Of a stretch of 64,000 bases of DNA, positions 1 through 8,366 are shown piece after piece (position 1 is the first letter of the stretch; each line of letters begins with the position of its first letter). Origin of the DNA: Bacillota bacterium (GTDB lineage: Bacteria > Bacillota > Clostridia > DSM-8532); NCBI GenBank assembly GCA_023411795.1, contig JAEYOK010000027.1:62001-126000 (forward strand). Reading direction: 5' to 3'. The notes beneath the pieces were generated by a model. It was not told the DNA's origin. It saw nothing but the letters and a program-made list of their open reading frames with translations, and did not search any database. Both the position numbers and the translations under genes were made by a program.

Positions 1-894
1 CGAAACATCAAGTTGATTGCTTTGGTCCGGAATTCGGGAAAAGCCAGAAAATTACTCGGTGACAACATCATTATAATAGAAGGAGATATCTGTAATATCC
101 CTCACATACCTTTTGCTATAGATTTCCTTATTCATTGCGCAGCCGAAACGAATTCCAAAAAAATGGTGGAAACGCCCGTTGAAGTGTCAGAAGGAATAGT
201 TTTAGGAACCTTCAACATAATGAAGCTGGCTAAACAAAAAGGAATAGAAAGCGCTGTATATGTCTCCTCAATGGAAGTATACGGCCAAGTTGCAGCAAAA
301 TCTGATAAAGTTCTTGAGAATGATAGCGGTTTCATTGATATTTTGAGAGCTAGAAGCTGCTATCCTATGGGTAAAAGGATGGCTGAGAACATATGCTATA
401 GCTATTATTATCAATATGGAGTACCGGTTAAGATTGCAAGACTGGCACAAACATTTGGCCCAGGTGTTCGTGAAACCGACAATCGTGTATTCGCGCAATT
501 TGCCAGGAGTGTTATAAATAATAAGGATATCATTCTTCATACCGGCGGTTCATCTATCGGAAACTATTGTTATTCGGCAGATGCAATATCAGGACTAATC
601 CTTATACTATTGAAGGGAACAAACGGACAAGCCTATAACGTTGTCAATGAGGAATCGACTATGACAATATCACAAATGGCAGAGTTAGTCGCCACTAAAG
701 TTGCAGAAGGGGATATTTCGGTTAAGTATGAAGTGCCTGAAACCAACATCTATGGGTATGCCAGCCCTAGTAAAAATAGGCTTTCATCAGAGAAATTATG
801 CTCACTTGGCTGGAAGCCTATGTATGGCATGGAGGATATGTACCGAAGAATGATAGAGAGCATGAAAGCCCAGTCCTCTGATAGTAAAATATGA
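1..894 (+). CDS. NAD-dependent epimerase/dehydratase, 5' partial
   Basis: This is an extended short-chain dehydrogenase/reductase of the nucleotide-sugar epimerase/dehydratase type; family members remodel the sugar of an NDP-sugar in the cytosol using bound NAD(P). The frame is open from base 1, and the glycine-rich motif that normally opens the protein is missing, so roughly 30 residues probably lie left of the window. The TTG at 13 is therefore not a credible start. Visible landmarks are the strand VYVSSMEVYG near the catalytic Ser, then SCYPMGKRMAE, whose Tyr and Lys make the YxxxK pair, and ARLAQTFGPG. The substrate cannot be told from sequence. It is the first visible gene of a plus-strand glycan cluster and the next gene begins 18 bases later. 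Confidence 0.85.
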   Translation, partial: RNIKLIALVRNSGKARKLLGDNIIIIEGDICNIPHIPFAIDFLIHCAAETNSKKMVETPVEVSEGIVLGTFNIMKLAKQKGIESAVYVSSMEVYGQVAAKSDKVLENDSGFIDILRARSCYPMGKRMAENICYSYYYQYGVPVKIARLAQTFGPGVRETDNRVFAQFARSVINNKDIILHTGGSSIGNYCYSADAISGLILILLKGTNGQAYNVVNEESTMTISQMAELVATKVAEGDISVKYEVPETNIYGYASPSKNRLSSEKLCSLGWKPMYGMEDMYRRMIESMKAQSSDSKI

Positions 895-912
895 AGTACA
901 TGGAGAGATTCA

Positions 913-2073
913 ATGGATTATATTGATGAAATAAAAAAAATTATAACCACACGACTGGGGAGCATCACGAAAAACAGAGAAGCTATACTAGATCATTTCA
1001 GGCAATTGTCGACCTGCAAAGAAATATGCTTATTCGGGGCAGGTCAAGCGGGTAAATCGCTCTATTTTACTTTAAAAGAACAGAATATTAAAGTGGAATC
1101 GTTCTGCGACAATGACAGAAATAAGTGGGGAAAAATCGTTGTTGATTCTAAACCATGTATTTCATATAATGAGCTTTTAAAATACAAAGATAATGTAATT
1201 TGCGTTATTTCAACAGGACCCGGCTATGGCAGTGAAATATACAAGCAGTTATCAAAAAGCGGATTTAAAAATATATACGGAAGAGAGATATTTATTTCAC
1301 AGACAGTTCATCCTGACATTGTTCTTTATGATTCAGATGAAACATCTCAAAGGCTACTGCGAATAACACGTTTGCTCAATGATGAATACTCATTGAAAGT
1401 ATTATTTTATAAGCTCAAATCTTTGACTGCCGAGTTGAACGAATGGATGAACTTCAGTTTTAATGATATCCTTGACAGGAACATCTATTTTATCGAGAAT
1501 GGACGGTATCTGAAGGATAATTGTACAATAATCGATTGCGGTGCTTATAATGGAGATACTTTGTTGAATCTGATAGACACACTGAAATATGTGAACTTTC
1601 AGAATTACATTTGCTATGAGATGGATCCGGAGAATTTCGGACTGCTTCAGAATTTCATCGATAGACTACCTGACCCATTGCGGCAAAAAGTTACTGCATA
1701 TAACCTAGGTATTGGTAAAAGCACAAGCAGTGTAAAGTATCGTGGTAATCTGCTCGATTGCTTCATTGATCCAAATGGGGAAAAAAATGCGGATGTCATT
1801 AAAATTGATGATCATTTGAAAGGAATAGATGTCGATTTTATTAAAATGGATATTGAAGGCAGTGAGATGGATGCATTGATTGGAGCTGAGAAAACGCTGA
1901 CAGAGTGCCGTCCTGTCTGCGCAATATCTATTTACCATAAGTTTGAAGATTTATGGGAAATCCCTTTATTTTTCGAAAAGGTTATTCCAGACTCCAGATT
2001 TATTCTTAGGCACCATAACAACTGCTATTATGATACGGTTTTTTATGCGATACCAGAAGAACGGATTTCGTAA
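913..2073 (+). CDS. FkbM-family methyltransferase with N-terminal Rossmann-like module
   Basis: This is a two-domain protein of 386 residues. Residues about 35-125 form a short Rossmann-like module (EICLFGAGQAGKSLYF, then FCDNDRNKWGK), a type often fused to sugar-modifying enzymes. Residues about 200-375 are an FkbM-type SAM-dependent methyltransferase: the SAM loop is IIDCGAYNGDTLL, the FkbM signature is VDFIKMDIEGSEMDAL, followed by CAISIYHKFEDLWEIP. FkbM proteins usually O-methylate hydroxyls of sugars or polyketides, so O-methylation of the surface glycan is the likely job (inference). The role of the first module is unknown; the same module recurs in four other proteins of this cluster. 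Confidence 0.85.
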   Translation: MDYIDEIKKIITTRLGSITKNREAILDHFRQLSTCKEICLFGAGQAGKSLYFTLKEQNIKVESFCDNDRNKWGKIVVDSKPCISYNELLKYKDNVICVISTGPGYGSEIYKQLSKSGFKNIYGREIFISQTVHPDIVLYDSDETSQRLLRITRLLNDEYSLKVLFYKLKSLTAELNEWMNFSFNDILDRNIYFIENGRYLKDNCTIIDCGAYNGDTLLNLIDTLKYVNFQNYICYEMDPENFGLLQNFIDRLPDPLRQKVTAYNLGIGKSTSSVKYRGNLLDCFIDPNGEKNADVIKIDDHLKGIDVDFIKMDIEGSEMDALIGAEKTLTECRPVCAISIYHKFEDLWEIPLFFEKVIPDSRFILRHHNNCYYDTVFYAIPEERIS

Positions 2074-2116
2074 AAGTCAAAATCTTTGTTTAATATTGTA
2101 AGGAACGGTAGCAGCA

Positions 2117-2941
2117 ATGGAAATTCCAAAGGCAGATTTCAGGAAAATTCAACTAATTATGTTGGAGATGCTGATTGAATTTGATCGGATATGCAATAAG
2201 AATAATATTGTCTATTCTTTGGATGGTGGTACACTATTGGGAGCCATCCGCCATAAAGGCTTTATACCTTGGGATCCGGATATCGATGTCATCATGCATC
2301 GAAAGGAGTATGAAAAGTTCAGGGAAGCCTGTAAAGTTGATCTTGATACAAGGCGTTTCTTCCTACAGGACCACACTCTTGATCCCTATTACCGATGGGG
2401 TTATGCGCGCTTAAGGCGCAAAAGAACAGAATTTGTTCGAGCTGGACATGAACATATGAAATACAAAAGAGGAATTTTCATAGATATTATGCTTGTAGAT
2501 AATGTGCCGGACAGCCGTTTTATGCGTCCTATACATAATTTTTTATGCTTCTGTATCAGAAAAATCCTATGGGCAGAAGCAGGTAAATTTTTGCATTCAA
2601 AATGGTATGGTCGAATATGGTACCGGTTATTGTCACTGATACCTGCAGAATGGGTATTCAGTTTAAGAGATTGGATAGCAGGTATTAATAATGCCAGGAA
2701 CACAGAACTTATAAGGAGAATGACAGGCGAATACCCGAAAAGGTGCAAATACGGTACACCAAAATACTTTTATAATAATAGGGTTAAAGTTGAGTTTGAA
2801 GGACATATGTTCTGGGCTTTTGAACAATATGATCAATATCTCAGGCTTGTTTACGGGGATTACATGCAATTACCGCCACCGGGAAAAAGGGTTCCTCATA
2901 TTCCCTGTTCAAAATATAAGCTGATAGAGCCTGAATTATGA
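2117..2941 (+). CDS. LicD-family phosphotransferase with altered catalytic motif
   Basis: This 274-residue protein belongs to the LicD family, whose members transfer phosphocholine or similar phospho-groups from a CDP carrier onto cell-surface sugars. The family core is clear near residue 35: YSLDGGTLLGAIRHKGFIPW. The acidic motif that follows normally reads WDDDxD; here it reads WDPDIDV, with proline in place of the middle aspartate. The C-terminal part keeps the family's LVYGDYMQLPPPGKR segment. The second LicD gene in the cluster (7157-8350) has the standard WDDDVD motif. The changed residue may alter or abolish activity, but the rest of the protein is full length with no sign of decay. 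About 100 non-coding bases follow. Confidence 0.8.
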   Translation: MEIPKADFRKIQLIMLEMLIEFDRICNKNNIVYSLDGGTLLGAIRHKGFIPWDPDIDVIMHRKEYEKFREACKVDLDTRRFFLQDHTLDPYYRWGYARLRRKRTEFVRAGHEHMKYKRGIFIDIMLVDNVPDSRFMRPIHNFLCFCIRKILWAEAGKFLHSKWYGRIWYRLLSLIPAEWVFSLRDWIAGINNARNTELIRRMTGEYPKRCKYGTPKYFYNNRVKVEFEGHMFWAFEQYDQYLRLVYGDYMQLPPPGKRVPHIPCSKYKLIEPEL

Positions 2942-3044
2942 AATCACATATGTCATGCAGGACTTAGTGAGCAGAAAAACCGTAGCCAAAAATGAACCTA
3001 TGCCCATCATATAACGGTTAAGGATATGGAAGGAATAAACCTGT

Positions 3045-4616
3045 ATGGAGAAAGAAAGTCTTTATAATTTATTTGATAGTGGCTTTGCTCAGTATAAAGA
3101 TATCCCTATAGCTCTATATGGGTTGGGAATAAATACTAAATATCTTCTAGAGGAAGCAAAAACATATAATATTGTTGGAATTATTGCAAATGAAAGAATT
3201 GGCGAAATTGTTTATGAAAAAGAAGTGATGGCAATCGAGTCAGTTCCGGGAAAAGTCAGAATAATTATTATTATTGCGCAGGCGAAATCAATCAAGACTA
3301 TCTATGAACGGATTAAGTACATTGAAGATACCGGGATTGATATTTATGACCTCTATGGGAAAAAACTGAAGGACTATTATGATGAAGAAACCCCAAATGC
3401 GGTAAAACCTCTCACCTTTGAATCAGCCTCAGCGATGAGTTCTTATGACCGAATGCTATACTCTTCAGTGGCAAATGTAATTAAATATGCTGTAAATAAA
3501 AGTGATCACAATGTTTTGTACCTATTTTCCCAGAAAGCCTTTCATGACCCCCTGTCATTTGTAAAAGCAAAAGGAAAATTAACAATAGATGATATGTACA
3601 AGCTGGGCTACTATTGCTTTGCACCCATAACCGCTAACTTTCTTGCATGGTTGGTTAAAGAGTTTGAGAATATCAATAAATCCATAATTCTTTTTTCATC
3701 AAGAGATGGATATTTACTATTCAAACTGTACAGGTACCTAACAATTATAAGGCCGGAGCTGGTGCTTCCGGAAGCAGAATATTTTTATATTTCAAGAAGA
3801 GCTGCAACCGTTGCTTGCATTCGGAAAGAATCTGATATTGTTGATATTGTAGCTTCCGTTTTAAGGCTATCAATGGGAAACTTGCGGGAGACTTTGGAAC
3901 AGCGTCTAGGAAAAGTATTTGATAAATGTGATCCCATCCTGAACCGTTCACTTACAGATGTTCTAGGAAATGATGAAATCGATAAGATCTCAGAGAGAGT
4001 TTTGAAATATAAAGCAGAAATACAGGAAAATGCGGCATTTGAACGAGAGAATTATTTTAAATATCTGAAAAAAATTAATCTTAGTTTATACAATAACATT
4101 TTTCTATTTGATTTATACTCAAGAGGAACAAATGTAACAAAGCTGGGTTCTCTGCTTGACAGAGAAGTGAAATTATTATGCTATGCCGTTAAGGATTATC
4201 CAAATGAATATATCAACTCCGAAAATAAATTTAAAAGCATGTTTGATAGCTCCAAAATCATATCGGGAGAGTGGTTCAGAAGATGCTACCAGTTGTTTGA
4301 GATAGTATACGCATCATCTGAAGGACAACTTGAGTGTTTTAACAAGGATGGTCTCCCCCTATTCACTGAGAACAGTCAATATAACTATGGCTATATTCAG
4401 GAAGTGCAAAAAGGAATTACAGCTTTTATAAACGATTTGGACTCTTTTGACGATAATTGGTATAGGAACGAATTTAGCCTGGATATGGTGGATTTCATGT
4501 GCGGAATGCTGGCTCAAAGATATTCTGTTTTTTCCCCTGATATACGTAATGGTTTCTTATATCAGGACAGTTTCTCATCGGATGAAACTATAAATATTTG
4601 GGATAGTATAATATGA
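3045..4616 (+). CDS. Rossmann-like module plus COG5610-type domain, no HAD domain
   Basis: This 523-residue protein is probably cytosolic. Residues about 18-110 resemble the short Rossmann-like module of its neighbours (IALYGLGINTKYLLEEA). Residues about 175-500 match the C-terminal part of COG5610-type proteins: APITANFLAWLV, then IILFSSRDGYLLFKLYRYL around residue 220, then YFYISRRAATVA, and later NIFLFDLYSRGTNVTKLG. In the two relatives at 8367 and 12186 this region follows a HAD phosphatase-like domain, which is absent here. COG5610 is only loosely described as predicted HAD hydrolases, and the function of the RDG-containing region is not known to me. Its stop codon overlaps the next start (ATGA), so the two are probably translationally coupled. 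Confidence 0.65.
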   Translation: MEKESLYNLFDSGFAQYKDIPIALYGLGINTKYLLEEAKTYNIVGIIANERIGEIVYEKEVMAIESVPGKVRIIIIIAQAKSIKTIYERIKYIEDTGIDIYDLYGKKLKDYYDEETPNAVKPLTFESASAMSSYDRMLYSSVANVIKYAVNKSDHNVLYLFSQKAFHDPLSFVKAKGKLTIDDMYKLGYYCFAPITANFLAWLVKEFENINKSIILFSSRDGYLLFKLYRYLTIIRPELVLPEAEYFYISRRAATVACIRKESDIVDIVASVLRLSMGNLRETLEQRLGKVFDKCDPILNRSLTDVLGNDEIDKISERVLKYKAEIQENAAFERENYFKYLKKINLSLYNNIFLFDLYSRGTNVTKLGSLLDREVKLLCYAVKDYPNEYINSENKFKSMFDSSKIISGEWFRRCYQLFEIVYASSEGQLECFNKDGLPLFTENSQYNYGYIQEVQKGITAFINDLDSFDDNWYRNEFSLDMVDFMCGMLAQRYSVFSPDIRNGFLYQDSFSSDETINIWDSII

Positions 4617-7141
4617 GGTTTAATATTATGAGGAAGTTTAAAAAGGATATTATTATAGACCTTACTAAGTCATTAAGAGAAGCATATGAAAAACTAATTC
4701 TACTAGTGGATGATGAAGATTATGAAGAGGTTTACAGTCTTTTGGAAATCTGCCAGCAGGGAGCTTTATCTATTGGCACATCTATTGAAGAGTCTGAAAG
4801 TAATTATGAAGAAATTATACCGGAGCTGGAGGCATACTGTGATGACCTTTATCTCATTGGCAATAAACTGGCAAATCATGATTATGATTTTGATTCAGTT
4901 TTTGCGTCCATAGACAGGCGGCTCATTTTAATTGATAACTTCATCATAAATAATGTAAGGGTTATATATGAAATTGCTTTTTTACCATACAACGCATCAA
5001 TGTGGGATTCAATGGAGAGTGTCTGGATGGCTGCTAATAAAGACTCAAGGTGCAACTGCTATGTAGTTCCCATACCCTATTACGAGATAACTGCAGATGG
5101 CTCGGTAATGAAATATGAAGGTTCATCATTTCCAAAATATGTTCCGGTGGTTCATTATAACAGCTACAGTCTGCAAGACAGGAAACCTGATATTATATAT
5201 ATTCATAATCCTTATGATCAGTATAACAGAGTAACCTCGGTTCATCCCTCCTTCTATTCTTCGGAATTGAAGAAGCATACAAATATGCTAGTATATATTC
5301 CATACTTTGTTACAGGAAGATTTGTACCTGAAACATTTTTAAGTCTTCCCTCCTATAATTATATTGATAAAATAGTGATACAATCTCATAATCAGCTCCG
5401 GTATTACAGGCAGCATATACCTGCTGGAAAGTTGATTGCCCTAGGTTCACCAAAAGTAGATAGGGTAATCTCTCTAAGCAAGCTACAGAAAAATTATCCT
5501 GAAGAATGGAAAAGCATAATTGGAAATAAAAAAGTTATTTTTTATAATACAAGCCTGTCGGGACTTCTTAAATACCGGGAAAAAGCCCTCGATAAAATGG
5601 AATACATATTCTCAGTCTTTAGTAACAGGGATACGGAGGTCTTATTGTGGAGACCTCATCCTTTAAGCAAGGCCACCCTTCGTTCGATGGTACCTGAGCT
5701 GTATCAAAGATATTGCGAGCTAGAGCAGAAATTTATAAATGAAAATATTGGGATATATGACACCACCTCTGACGTTTCAAACTCAGTTGCACTATCAGAT
5801 GCATATATAGGAGAAGAAGGCTCATCTGTCGTCCACTTATTTGGGGTTACCGGTAAACCTATATTTTTGTTGGATATGGAGTTGCCGGAAGATATAATAC
5901 ATAAACAAGAAAATCTTGTGGGCTGCATGGATGCATATTTAGAAAATGATAATCTGTGGTTCATGCATTGCCACTATAATGCACTGTGCAAAATGGATAT
6001 AAACACCGGAAAGGCAGAAATCGTAGATTTAGTTCCCTACGAACCTCTGAATAAGGACCGTTTGTTTTACGAAATAGTAAGAATAAATGAAAAACTGTAT
6101 TTTGCTCCCCATAGGGCAAAAGAACTTGCTGTATATGATTTGTCAAAAAAACATTTTGTAGGGGTTGCCCATAAACGAGTTGTAAGAAATATAGCAACTC
6201 AGTTTTCAAGAATAGTCCATTATAAGGATTACCTGTTCATAATTCCCACCTATTACCCTGCACTGGTGAGATATGATATAAAAAATAATATATATAAATA
6301 CTATCCCAATTTTAATGATGCTCTGAAGATGGAAGGAAACAGAACTTATCAAAATGGTCCTCTATTTTTGAACGCAGTGTATGTTGAGGGAGATCTATTA
6401 TTGGTTGCTTCAGCAATATCTAATACGGTCGTTGAGTTTAACATGGAAACTGAAAATATAAACATTCATAAAGTAGGAAGCGCTGGAAACAACTACTTTG
6501 GTATGGAATACGATGGCAATGATTACTGGCTGATTCCCTACAAGAGCAAGGTAATCGTTAAGTGGAACAGAATAACGGGTCGGGCATTTGAGTATGCTCA
6601 ATTCCCGGAGGGCTTTATTAGCGGAAACAATCCATTCTTTAGTATTATTAGTTGTAATGAATACATGCTGGCATTCCCTAAGCATGCAAATATGATAGTT
6701 AAAATAGACAAGAATACAGGTCATATGAGTGAATATAAGCTACCCTTGCACTATAGAGAAGGTGACAGGAAGGAATCCTATTATAGTTGGGTCAACAACT
6801 ACTATTTTGCTAAGAAATCCGATGATAGGCATGTACTGGCATTGACGGCTTACGATAGCAGTTTATTAATTATAGACGTCGAAGCCCAAACTTATGTCAC
6901 TAAAAAATGCATAATCGAGAAAAGAATCTTAGAGACTGAATTTGGACGCCTTGATGATAATTATCCATATGTACTTAAGGAGAGCTGTGACGTAAATCTG
7001 AAAGACTTTATTTATGAGCTGGAGGAAAAACGGGCTTTTGATCCTAATGTGCAATTAAAGGCATACTCATCAGTTTTTGATAATATGGATGGATCCTGCG
7101 GTGAAAAAATACATAGCTTAATAATTAGTGATATCGTATAA
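4613..7141 (+). CDS. TagB/TagF-like glycerophosphotransferase fused to a beta-propeller-like domain
   Basis: This is an 842-residue protein. Residues about 115-430 look like the CDP-glycerol glycerophosphotransferase fold of teichoic-acid enzymes: IIYIHNPYDQYNRV, LIALGSPKVDRVI, VLLWRPHPLSKATL and DAYIGEEGSSVVHLFG, ending in GKPIFLLD. Residues about 447-765 contain some seven repeats of 40-50 residues, each with a hydrophobic strand followed by a turn such as KMDINTGKAEIV, RYDIKNNIYKYY, KWNRITGRAFEY or KIDKNTGHMSEY, as in a beta-propeller. The N-terminal 100 residues are acidic and helical. No signal peptide or membrane segment is seen. A second ATG at 4628 is possible, but the ATGA overlap with the preceding gene favours 4613. 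Polymer transfer activity is inferred from fold resemblance only. Confidence 0.65.
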   Translation: MRFNIMRKFKKDIIIDLTKSLREAYEKLILLVDDEDYEEVYSLLEICQQGALSIGTSIEESESNYEEIIPELEAYCDDLYLIGNKLANHDYDFDSVFASIDRRLILIDNFIINNVRVIYEIAFLPYNASMWDSMESVWMAANKDSRCNCYVVPIPYYEITADGSVMKYEGSSFPKYVPVVHYNSYSLQDRKPDIIYIHNPYDQYNRVTSVHPSFYSSELKKHTNMLVYIPYFVTGRFVPETFLSLPSYNYIDKIVIQSHNQLRYYRQHIPAGKLIALGSPKVDRVISLSKLQKNYPEEWKSIIGNKKVIFYNTSLSGLLKYREKALDKMEYIFSVFSNRDTEVLLWRPHPLSKATLRSMVPELYQRYCELEQKFINENIGIYDTTSDVSNSVALSDAYIGEEGSSVVHLFGVTGKPIFLLDMELPEDIIHKQENLVGCMDAYLENDNLWFMHCHYNALCKMDINTGKAEIVDLVPYEPLNKDRLFYEIVRINEKLYFAPHRAKELAVYDLSKKHFVGVAHKRVVRNIATQFSRIVHYKDYLFIIPTYYPALVRYDIKNNIYKYYPNFNDALKMEGNRTYQNGPLFLNAVYVEGDLLLVASAISNTVVEFNMETENINIHKVGSAGNNYFGMEYDGNDYWLIPYKSKVIVKWNRITGRAFEYAQFPEGFISGNNPFFSIISCNEYMLAFPKHANMIVKIDKNTGHMSEYKLPLHYREGDRKESYYSWVNNYYFAKKSDDRHVLALTAYDSSLLIIDVEAQTYVTKKCIIEKRILETEFGRLDDNYPYVLKESCDVNLKDFIYELEEKRAFDPNVQLKAYSSVFDNMDGSCGEKIHSLIISDIV

Positions 7142-7156
7142 GAGCAGGAGGAAATA

Positions 7157-8350
7157 ATGGATCAGAATTTTTTACAGGATGAAATGAGAAATGATTATAA
7201 GGTATTAAAAGAAATCAAGCAATTGTGGGCTGTTGAATTGGATCTGATTGAAATGCTTAAGGATGTGTGTGAGCGAAACCATTTAAAATATTTTATAGCC
7301 GGGGGAACGCTTTTAGGTGCTGTCAGGCATAAAGGATTTATACCCTGGGACGATGATGTAGACTTTTTAATGCCAAGAGAGGATTTTGAAATACTAAAAA
7401 AAATTGCACCTAGTGAATTTAAAGAACCATATTTCTTTCAAACCGAAGAAAGTGACCCTGATATTTTTCTGGGTGGTTATGCCAAGCTCCGAAATAGCAA
7501 CACAACTATGTTTGAAAATATACATTTTTATCATAATGCGAATTTTGGCATATGGATTGACATTTTTGTTCTCGATTACGTACATATGGATTTAAAAAAG
7601 AGAAAAAAGCAGATTAAGAGGATAAGAAATCTGCAAAAGCTGATCTATGCAATAAATTACAGAGAATATAAAAAGTTTCTGAAACTATCATGGATTTGTT
7701 GGACCATATATAAAATAATAGCATTGTTCTGCAATAGAGCCCGGCTATGTAATCGGTTATTTAATGCCATGACATGCTGTAAAACATCAGACAGCCTTTC
7801 ATGTTTAAATTACAGCAGCAATAAATATTGGCCGATATGTTTCAATAAAGAGGATTTCAAAGGTTCAATAATGCTGGACTTTGAGCACTTGAAGTTGCCG
7901 GCTCCAATTGGTTATGAAAATGTATTGAGATTGCTATATGGTAACGATTATATGGAATTTCCGCCTAAAGAACAACGAGAACCGCACCATAAAGTTATTC
8001 TTGAGCCGAGTATTTCATATAGAAGCTACCTCATAAAGTTTGAAAGAGTTTGTGAAGATTTTAAAGGAAAGACTATAGTCGTTTTTGGCGCGGGAAAGAT
8101 GCTGGAGTATTTTCTAGATCATGAAGGTAAAATTTATCCACCGGTATTTGTAGTCGATAATGACGGTAATAAATGGGGCACAAATGTGCATAACATACCC
8201 GTTAAACAGCCCCAATCAATCCTTATTATCCCAAATGAAAATTTGCGTCTTCTCATCTGCAGCATACATTATCGTGAAATTGCAAAACAACTCAGAGAAA
8301 TGGGAATAGATAATTATTATATATACGTGCAGGAAAAAGACTGGCTTTAG
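7157..8350 (+). CDS. LicD-family phosphotransferase with C-terminal Rossmann-like module
   Basis: This 397-residue protein starts at an ATG preceded by a good GGAGGA site. Residues about 35-275 are LicD: FIAGGTLLGAVRHKGFIPW followed by the intact WDDDVDF motif and MPRED, and the C-terminal LLYGNDYMEFPPKEQRE. Residues about 300-390 form the short Rossmann-like module (TIVVFGAGKMLEYFL, then VFVVDNDGNKWGTNV). The same module sits at the N-terminus of the FkbM protein, so the module has moved between ends of different enzymes. Transfer of a phospho-alcohol (choline, ethanolamine, glycerol or similar) to glycan is the family role; the donor here is unknown, though a TagD-like and a TarI-like cytidylyltransferase close by could supply a CDP-linked one. 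Confidence 0.82.
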   Translation: MDQNFLQDEMRNDYKVLKEIKQLWAVELDLIEMLKDVCERNHLKYFIAGGTLLGAVRHKGFIPWDDDVDFLMPREDFEILKKIAPSEFKEPYFFQTEESDPDIFLGGYAKLRNSNTTMFENIHFYHNANFGIWIDIFVLDYVHMDLKKRKKQIKRIRNLQKLIYAINYREYKKFLKLSWICWTIYKIIALFCNRARLCNRLFNAMTCCKTSDSLSCLNYSSNKYWPICFNKEDFKGSIMLDFEHLKLPAPIGYENVLRLLYGNDYMEFPPKEQREPHHKVILEPSISYRSYLIKFERVCEDFKGKTIVVFGAGKMLEYFLDHEGKIYPPVFVVDNDGNKWGTNVHNIPVKQPQSILIIPNENLRLLICSIHYREIAKQLREMGIDNYYIYVQEKDWL

Positions 8351-8366
8351 TAAATTGGAGGATATA

